Below, piece after piece: positions 57,061 through 64,000 of a stretch of DNA of 64,000 bases. The notes beneath the pieces were generated by a model, which saw nothing but the letters and a program-made list of their open reading frames with translations, was not told the origin of the DNA and searched no databases. The DNA is from Bettongia penicillata ogilbyi (Eukaryota > Chordata > Mammalia > Diprotodontia > Potoroidae): the NCBI GenBank assembly GCA_023548195.1, contig JAJHZJ010000401.1, positions 828,122-892,121 of the forward strand. The letters are read 5' to 3'. Positions within the stretch are counted from its first letter, which is position 1; each line of letters begins with the position of its first letter. A program made the translations under genes and the position numbers.

Positions 57061-57359
57061 ATAGCTTTAAAGTATAGACCACAGGAAGACTATCATTAGA
57101 GAATATAAAAGAAAAAAGACCAAAATTATTAACGATATCAGGAGGAAGAAAACTCAAAGACCTTGAATACAAGCAGATAGGCCAACAGGGAAGATATTAA
57201 GAACAGAAAGGAATATAGTCACTGGGTAATCTAAATCAGTCCAGGTATCTGTGAATTAACATTGCAATACATAGATGATACATACTTGATAAGGGAGAAG
57301 ACCCTATGTATTCCCAAGAAGACATGGAACCAAAGCAGAATATTCCCAAATGGTTTAAG

Positions 57360-57850
57360 AGAGAAATAAGTATTTTGAAAGTAGAATTTATGGTCCTGCA
57401 AAGCAGAAATAATTGGGAGAAGAAACAGGAGAACATTGTATACAGTAGCAGCAACACTGTGCAATGACCAACTTTGATAGACTTATCTCTTATCAGTAAT
57501 GCAAGTATCTACCACAACTCCAAATGACTCATGATGGAAAATGCTGTCCACATTCAGAAAAAGAACTATAGAGTCTGAATCCAGAGCTACACATGCTATT
57601 TTCTCTTTTCTAAATTTGTTTTTCTTTCTCATGGTTTTTCTGTTTTGTTCTGATTCTTCTTTTACAACATGGCTAAGATGAACATATGTTTAATATGGTT
57701 GTACATGTATAGCCTGTATCAGATTTACATGTTCTCTTATGGAGGCGGGGGGAGAAGGAGGGGAGAAAATTTGGAACTCAGAATCTTATAAAAGCGAATG
57801 TTGAAAACTAAAACTAAATGGATGAATGAATGAATGAATAAATAAATAGC
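57360..57850 (+). mobile_element. L1 3' end, 5'-truncated
   Basis: Contains the L1 3' region phrases 'gactcatgatggaaaatgct', 'aagaactatagagtctgaat' and 'tctttctcatggtttttctg'. It ends with the family 3' motif 'gagaaaatttggaactcaga' and a gaatgaat/aaat tail at 57,812-57,850. Confidence 0.75.
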
Positions 57851-57854
57851 AGAG

Positions 57855-59990
57855 TAGAAAAACTTGAATCTATAGTGGCAAACCTCACCAAAGAAATGAA
57901 AGAAAGAACAATTGATTGAGAATTCAAATACAAAAAAGTAAAGGACAATCTTGAGGAAGAGAAGCAAAAAGAAATAATGTTAGAAGAAAACATACTCTTT
58001 TAACAAGCAATATTGATTTATAAGATAGGATGCATAGAGACAACTTAAGGATTATAGTTCTCTCAGAAGAACATAAATCAAAAAAATAGGAATACCATAA
58101 TGTCAGAAATAATATAAATAAATGGCCCAGAACTTCTCAACACAGAAGACAAAAATGTCAATTGAAAGAATCCACAGATACTGTCTAGAAAAAAAGCACA
58201 ACTGTATGCTACAAACTTCAAGACACATGTTGGGTAAATTTATAATTCTAGTCACAATCAACAAATTCTACATGAGACCAGAAGAAAGACCTTAAAATTA
58301 TAAGGGAAAAGAAATTTAACTAGCACAAGATTATTCTGCACTCAACAGAAACTGCAAGAGGGAATGGAATAATATGTTCCAAAGAACAAAAGAACTCAAG
58401 ATACATCACAAAGTGACATGAAACTTGAACCCAGTCATTAGTGGTAAAAGAAGTCCAATTTTCAAAAAGAGGCATTTGAAGCATTCTAAGCATTCTAACA
58501 AAATCAGTCCTGAGCAGATTACATCCTTTGCAGATACCCCAGACAACAGAAAAACAAAAAATGCAGACAAATACGGTAACCAAAGAAGGCATAGTTAACA
58601 AAAGAAAAGTTCTAACAGAAGAAAAGTTCTAAAAAGAAGAGGGCACCTATGGGGTCGATAAAAAACAACCACAAAATCACAAGAGAGAACATTAAGTTCT
58701 TTCTAAAAATACAGGGGACAAAAGATGAAAGTAGAAATTAAACAGAGGAAATGATGGTGGAAGAACAGTCCTGAAACATCATGTATTAAACTTCACAACA
58801 CTCTGCTTACAGGCAAAACAATGTTGTTTTGTTTGGTTTTGGTTTTGGTTTTTTGGATACTAAACTGAAGAATGGAAAAAATTGATAAAAGGCAAGAGGT
58901 TATGAAGAAGATAGAAGGGAATATGTGTTGTACTCTGATTATATCATAGGTTAACACTGAAGGGAATATAAATTGTGTAGTCTTTCAAGAAGAAGATATA
59001 GCAAATTGTTGAGAAGGCAAAAGGAAGGATTAAATGGAGAAATTTCATTTCAGTTTTGAGAAAGTCCCACCAAAGGAAGCTCCCATTGTGGGAGAGATAT
59101 AGTCTACGATGGGAGATGGGGATCTCACAATAGAAATAATCTGCAGAGATTTGGTGCTTAGAGAAAACATTTATCCTGCATCAGGAGAAGGGGAATTAGA
59201 GCTCCTGGGGGCAACTGACACCCAAAAGAGTGGGGAGGCATAGATCCAGAGAGATTTCGTGGTAAACAGGAAAAAAATTGCTGTGAGTGAGGGCAAAGTA
59301 TAATAATGAATTGCACAATCAGTGACATAGGAAAATATCTACCATAGAGTAATACTTCTATCCTTGCTGTGACAAAGACATGCACAGAATAAAAATGAAA
59401 AGCATAAAAAAAATGAGGGGCTGTATTAAGCAAATAAAAAAAATAAAAGTTACAGTTATGATATTAGAAAAAGTTAAAACATAAGCAAAGAAAGAAACTA
59501 CATTATGATGAAAGGAATCATAGACAATCAGTATTAAACTTAACATGCTCCAAATGCTTTATCATAAATTTATAAAGAAAAAATTAACTGAATTACAAGA
59601 AAAACATAATGACAGGAGATATTAATGATTCTCAGTTTTGGACAGCTCTAACTGAAAGAAAAAAAGGGAAAATACCAAATTGAGCAAATTACTGGAAAAA
59701 ACTAGAGCGAAAACACTTTTGGCATGTTAAATGGAACAGCTAAAGTATCCATGTATTTCTCAGTACCACGTGGAATTTTTTTAAAAAGTTGGCCATATAT
59801 TAGGAGTCAGAGATATAGAAAATAAATGTCAAAAAGCCCAAATAGTAAATATATCCTTTACAGACCATAAAGTGATTAAAAATAGTGATCAGTTTAGGGA
59901 ACATGAACATAAAATAGACTCAAGTGGAGATTTAATGAAATCCTAAATATTAACTGGGAGGAAAGAAAAGCATCATAGAACTGATAGGAC
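57855..59990 (+). mobile_element. Ancient decayed L1 with ORF1 and partial endonuclease
   Basis: 57,900-58,520 translates in broken frames to ORF1-like strings (RDNLRIIVLSEEHKSKK, then ST…TARGNGIICSKEQKNSRYIT, the usual TRDRRAWNxIFxxSKELx place). 59,740-59,960 resembles the endonuclease C-terminus (FFKKLAIY…, an FFkxDHilG-like place). It is much older than L1-1 to L1-4. Start and end are approximate. Confidence 0.55.
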
Positions 59991-60159
59991 TAAGAAAAAC
60001 CATCACATTTGGCAAGTAAGAGATTATATACCTTTCCTTACTTACAGTCCTATTTAGTGAGCCTTCCTTCGTAATAAAACAGTTAAGCAAAATCAGTGAA
60101 CACTTGACTGCATCTGACAGCATATGCACCATTTTGGTAGTCATAATTATATAATGTTC

Positions 60160-61200
60160 AGTTTGTTTTTTTTTAATACTTTCCTATTACTTCAATAGCT
60201 TGCTTAAATAGGTCAGGTTGCAGTTGTCTTAATTGCATGCCACATATTCTTATTTTTATTCTGCTGGTTGGTGTTGATTTCAGTCTTTGCTCTAACAAGT
60301 CAATGGTCTGGCTACGTAGACAGCTGAAATGGTAATAACTCTACTGTTAAGCCATTTCCTATCTCTTTGGATATTATCTTTAAAATTTTTTTTTTAGATT
60401 ATTGGATTGGTGTTTGTCAGATCCATATTCTAATTCTCTTTTTGAAAAAGGTATGAGAGTTCTATGTAGTCTTCAAACCTTTATCCTCTTTCATTTCTAA
60501 TTCCTAGTCCATATTTTCCCATGGATTTTTTTTTTGCTATTCTCCCTTATATACACATTTGATTTTAATTCATTGAGTATTAAAATATATGTTGATTTGA
60601 TTCAGAACTTTTTATTGAGTTCTTTAAAAAATTTCTCTACTTCCTCATCATCTGCAGCAGATGCTGGCTCATTAAGCTGAAATTATCTTTGCACTGGTCT
60701 TTTTCAAATACTCATCATGAGTACTGCAATGCAACATGTCCAATTATCCCATGATTTTTTTTTTTCTGTTGTTGCTGCCTTTGGATGTAAAATAAAACCA
60801 ATCCCACTAATACTGTAATCTTGAAGGAGAATCTGTGAATTCTTTTTTCCATTAGGTGCAACTTCCTTTTGTTTCCAAGTTTAATTTGCAAAGAGAATAT
60901 AAAAATTGACATGACAAGTTTTCCAATAGTAAGCTCATTCTTTTATCCTTGGACAACTGTTTCACATTTACTAGTCACCGTTAATGTTGATAGACAGCTT
61001 AAAAATTTTTATTTTTAGTACCCCTTGCACCTTCTGCCATCACTACAGAAGTAGAAGGGTATCTGCACAGGATTAAGGACCATTTTGTATTTTTTTTTAA
61101 TGCTTATATGCTGTTGTGACCAAAGAAATCATCAAGTGGCCACTCTATTGGCAATGTCTCTGCGATAGACTAAGCTGGTTTTCAGGCAGCAAACATATTC
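60160..61200 (-). mobile_element. RTE LINE endonuclease region, decayed
   Basis: Minus-strand frames give PASAADDEEVEKFFKELNKK near 60,690-60,600, closely matching the PTSAADEEVEKFY-L motif of RTE/BovB endonucleases, then STYILI and further broken pieces. Upstream (60,912-60,715) a 65-codon frame, including GNKRKLHLMEKRIHRFSFKI, may be the N-terminal part. The reverse transcriptase does not follow on the left, so the element is truncated. It is separate from the RTE at 63,037. Confidence 0.6.
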
Positions 61201-61494
61201 TCTTGCAGGGACATTATTAGGAGTCTCTCTGACTTGGAAGATTCTTTAAGAAAATGTATTCTGCTGGCATAGCTTTTGAGAATCTAGGATGAGCTCCATA
61301 TTTTAAGAGGCTGTCAGAACAGAACTTTGTGCTAATAAATAATAGAGATGAAAATGTTTTATAACTTCTAAAAGATTATATGAATGTTAGCAATTGTGAT
61401 TAAGGTACTGCATATTGGTGGGGAAAATGATACAGAGAAATGTACAATACTTATAATTTATATTATTCATAATCTTTCATTTCCATTAATCAAT

Positions 61495-61570
61495 TCAAAC
61501 GTTTGTTAGGTATCCTCTGTGTTTAAAGCACTGTTCTAGGCACTGGAGATGATACAAAGACTTCACAAGA
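61495..61570 (+). repeat. MIR/L2-type fragment
   Basis: 'gttaggtatcctctgtgttt' and 'actgttctaggcactggaga' then tgatacaaag resemble the common head phrase seen at 7,280. Confidence 0.45.
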
Positions 61571-61639
61571 AGAGGTGACATCTCAGATGATCCATGTAAG
61601 GAAGGGAAGACAGAGGTATCCAACAGAACTCCTTGATGA

Positions 61640-62405
61640 CCCAGTGCTTGGAGGGGATACCTAACAAACTAGATGACAAAATTGAAAAAAAGCTCTTGAC
61701 AAGCTAAAACATGCAGCTAAATCTGGGAAGATGACATTTAATAGGGATGAATGTGAAATCTTACAGTTGGGTTAAAAAGTAAATATAACATGGGGAGTCA
61801 TGGTTAGATGACATTTTGTCTGGAATAGATTTGAAGATTTCAGTGAGTCAGCAAATCAGTGTGAGTCAAGGGAGTGATATGGAAGCTAAAAAAAGTTAAT
61901 TAGATCTGGGGTTACATTAAGTGAGACATTACTCCCAATAACAAGGTGACAGTGTGACTATACCATGCCCTGGTCAGGTCACACGTAGAGTATTTTGTTC
62001 ACTTCTGGAAACCACAATATAGGAAGGACATTTGTAAACTGGAGAGTATCCAGAAGAGGGCATCAAAGATCATGAAGAACCTTGAGATCCTGTGAACAGT
62101 GCTTGAATGAACAGGAGATGTTTAGTCATAAGAGAGGGCTGGGATGGGGTAGGAATAGGAAGTAGGCAGAATGACTATCTTTAAGTATTTGAAGGAGTGT
62201 CATTGAGAAGAAAGATTAATTAGACTTATTTTGTTTGATCCCAAAGGGTGGAATCAGGAGAAATGGGTGGAATTTGAAGAAAGAAACATTTAGAAAAAAC
62301 TACTGAATGATTCCACAGGTCTTTAAGGCGATAATGGATAACCACTTGTTAGGGATATTGTTGTGGCAGTTCCCTTCAGGTATGGTCTTGAGGTCATGGA
62401 TGGCC
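61640..62405 (+). mobile_element. CR1/L3 LINE 3' region
   Basis: A run of CR1/L3 landmarks in order: 'tttaatagggatgaatgtga', 'ctatgccctggtcaggtcac'-like text at 61,962-61,981, 'aggaaggacatttgtaaact', 'gagagtatccagaagagggc', 'aagtatttgaaggagtgtca', 'aatgggtggaatttgaagaa', 'ggataaccacttgttaggga'. It covers the last coding part and the 3' UTR. No intact frame. Such copies are common in marsupials and monotremes. Confidence 0.8.
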
Positions 62406-62464
62406 AGTGGGGGCGGGGAGAGAGGACCCACATGGCAGATAAAACTGTACATCAAGCTGTTTGT

Positions 62465-62650
62465 TTTTTTCACATCTTCCACAGTCCAACAAACATATTA
62501 TTAAATACCTGCTAAGGGCCAGATTGGGTGCTGAAGATAATACAGAGATAAGTAAAATGAGGTCCCTGACTTCAAAAAACTGGTGCTATAGTTGGAGAAC
62601 TAAGACTGGGAAACCAGTGACCATACTACACAGTAGAGTTCCGTAAGGGC
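62465..62650 (+). repeat. Unnamed interspersed repeat, head fragment
   Basis: 'tattattaaatacctgctaa', 'gggccagattgggtgctgaa' and 'tccctgacttcaaaaaactg' follow the same order as 50,440 and 50,790. Confidence 0.45.
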
Positions 62651-62867
62651 ATAATACAAATATAACAGGTGATGGGAGAAGGCATCCATTCCAGATATGT
62701 GGAAGATGATTCATTCTGTGGTTTCTTTATCAATCTTCCCTCTGTTTCCTGAGCATATATCCCTTCTAGGAATAAAGGTAATAGGAGTAAGCTATTAAAC
62801 CTTAAAACTCCATTAAGACTTTTGGGAAACCTTATATAATTAATGGATCATAAAACTAACTTTTAGA

Positions 62868-63035
62868 GCTAGAATTTAGACCTCAGTGATCATCTAGTCA
62901 ACCCCTATCATTTTACAAATGAAGGAACTGAGGTCCCAACAGGTTATATGACTTGCCCAAAGTCACATAGCTAGTAAATGGCAATGCTTGGATTGGAAAT
63001 AAGATCTGGCAATTCCAAATATAGCACTATTTTCT
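62868..63035 (-). repeat. MIR-like SINE
   Basis: 'gatcatctagtcaaccccta', 'acaaatgaaggaactgaggt', 'gacttgcccaaagtcacata' and 'gctagtaaatggcaatgctt'. The best-preserved member of its type in the window. Confidence 0.65.
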
Positions 63036-63036
63036 C

Positions 63037-64000
63037 TGCTGTTGTTCATCCCTCATACTCAAAGAGGACCAAAGTGACATCCTGATGTGGGAGGCAATGT
63101 ATGGTGTGTTTGACTGGCCCATCAGATCAATATGAACTCAGAAGGTTCAACCACTGGTCAGGCACAGTCCATTTGTACATTTGGGATGGAGATGGCTCTG
63201 GATTTATACATCTCATGTTTCCTTTGTGCTACTGAGATTCTGCTTTGCTCATAAAGCACAGTGCCTTCTTTGATGTAGGCACTCTGTGCTGGGTAGTCTT
63301 GTACCAGTGTTTTTCCTTTCTCACAATCCATAACCATAGTTCTTCAGAGAGACCTTGAGAATGTCTTTGCAGTGACTCCTCTGACCTCCATGTGAGCACT
63401 TGCCTTGTGTGAGTTCTCTGTAAAAGTCTTTTAGGTAAATGTACTTTTGGCATTCAAACAATATGGCCAACTCACTGAAGTTGCACTGTCTGCTGTAGAG
63501 TTTGAATGCTTGGCAGTTCAGCTCAAGAAAGAACCTCAGTGTCTGGTACCTTATCTTTCCAGGTGATCTTCAGAATCTTCTTAAGGTAATTCAAATGAAA
63601 ATGGTTTAGTTTTCTGGCATGGCACTGGTAAACTGTCCAGGCATATGACAATGAGGTCATATGCTCTGTAGTAACATGTCCATGTACAACAACTCTGTAG
63701 ACCTTCAGTTTAATACTTCTTCTCTCCCACACTTCCTTTTGGAGTCTCTCAAATGCTGAGCTAGCTCTGGAAATGTGTGGTTCAATCTCATTGTCTATGT
63801 ATACATCCCTGGAAAGTATACTTCCAACGTAAGTGAACTTATCCACAGCATTCAGAATTCCTCCATTTGCTATAATCATGGTTCCATGTATGGAACGTGC
63901 ACACTCTGGAACCTCCAAAAACCAAGTGTGAAATGGTCTCAATCAAGGCAATTCTTTGACAAAATGTAAATTCCCCTAGTCCTTGTTACTTCACCGATGA
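63037..64000 (-). mobile_element. RTE LINE (BovB-type), 3' part, runs off the window
   Basis: Minus strand; the 3' edge is at about 63,037. It encodes the C-terminal part of an RTE reverse transcriptase, then a 3' UTR with the 'gtcactttggtcctctttga' end that resembles the tails of SINEs S1-S4. The 5' part lies beyond base 64,000. Confidence 0.8.
63229..63942 (-). pseudogene. RTE reverse transcriptase C-terminal region (broken)
   Basis: 63,942-63,523 is open for 139 codons: DKFTYVGSILSRD, then RASSAFERLQKEVWERRSIK, LKVYRVVV, then SYAWTVYQCHARKLNHFHLN and YLKKILKITWKDKVPDTEVL. This order (GS-LS-D, WERRGI-LxTKLKVYRA, CETWTVYxRHxxKLNHFH, ILGIxWxDKIPDTEVL) is the hallmark C-terminal region of RTE LINEs. 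The frame then shifts and continues as PKVHLPKRLLQRTHTRQVLT (63,453-63,229). Several usual residues are replaced, so it is inactive. Confidence 0.85.

Noticed and set aside
58824..58856. Telomere-like ggtttt units
   Set aside because: Only three or four imperfect units; not TTAGGG and too short to be an interstitial telomere.

Overview
The window is vertebrate, and almost certainly marsupial, intergenic or intronic DNA. It is AT-rich and I see no host protein-coding exon, tRNA or rRNA. The marsupial assignment rests on the repeat mix: young-looking L1 elements whose 5' ends begin with a gagccaagatgg motif, tRNA-derived CORE/MAR1-type SINEs, SINEs ending in an RTE-like tail, RTE (BovB-type) LINE fragments, and old L2, MIR and CR1/L3 pieces. 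The species cannot be named from this sequence alone. All open frames of note are decayed transposon ORFs.

Layout. 1-10,100 is mostly unique AT-rich DNA with scattered MIR/SINE remnants and one candidate conserved non-coding block (about 5,270-5,760). 10,115-23,570 is a nest of insertions: an old SINE was split by an ORF1-only L1 (copy D), which was split by a full-length L1 (L1-1, plus strand), which itself received two more ORF1-only elements (E and A). 23,570-31,190 holds SINEs with an RTE-like tail, a pure (TC)46 tract and a short non-autonomous LTR (ERV-like) element. 31,206-34,007 is ORF1-only copy B. 34,000-39,875 holds SINEs and an RTE endonuclease fragment. 39,876-49,104 is a cluster of minus-strand L1 with a twin-priming type inversion. 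50,879-53,611 is ORF1-only copy C with a perfect 17-bp target-site duplication. 53,640-60,000 is an unnamed old repeat interrupted by L1, followed by older L1 remnants. 60,160-64,000 holds RTE and CR1/L3 LINE remnants.

The main discovery candidate is the ORF1-only family, an L1-derived 'half-L1' (HAL1-like) element. Five copies (A-E) sit in this one window. Full-length copies are about 2.7-2.9 kb: a GC-rich 5' UTR, an L1 ORF1 of about 367 codons (coiled coil, RRM, C-terminal domain), the purine-rich L1 inter-ORF spacer, then a jump, just before where ORF2 would start, into an L1-like 3' end that is present twice in tandem. No ORF2 is present in any copy. Three copies have recognisable target-site duplications, so they moved as units, presumably using L1 ORF2 protein in trans. 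Nesting order shows the lineage was active both before and after L1-1 inserted.

The elements form a dependency chain: L1 would supply reverse transcriptase to the ORF1-only family and probably to tRNA-type SINEs, and RTE LINEs would supply it to the SINEs with an RTE-like tail. Every ORF seen here is broken, so this locus is a record of past activity and not a present source.
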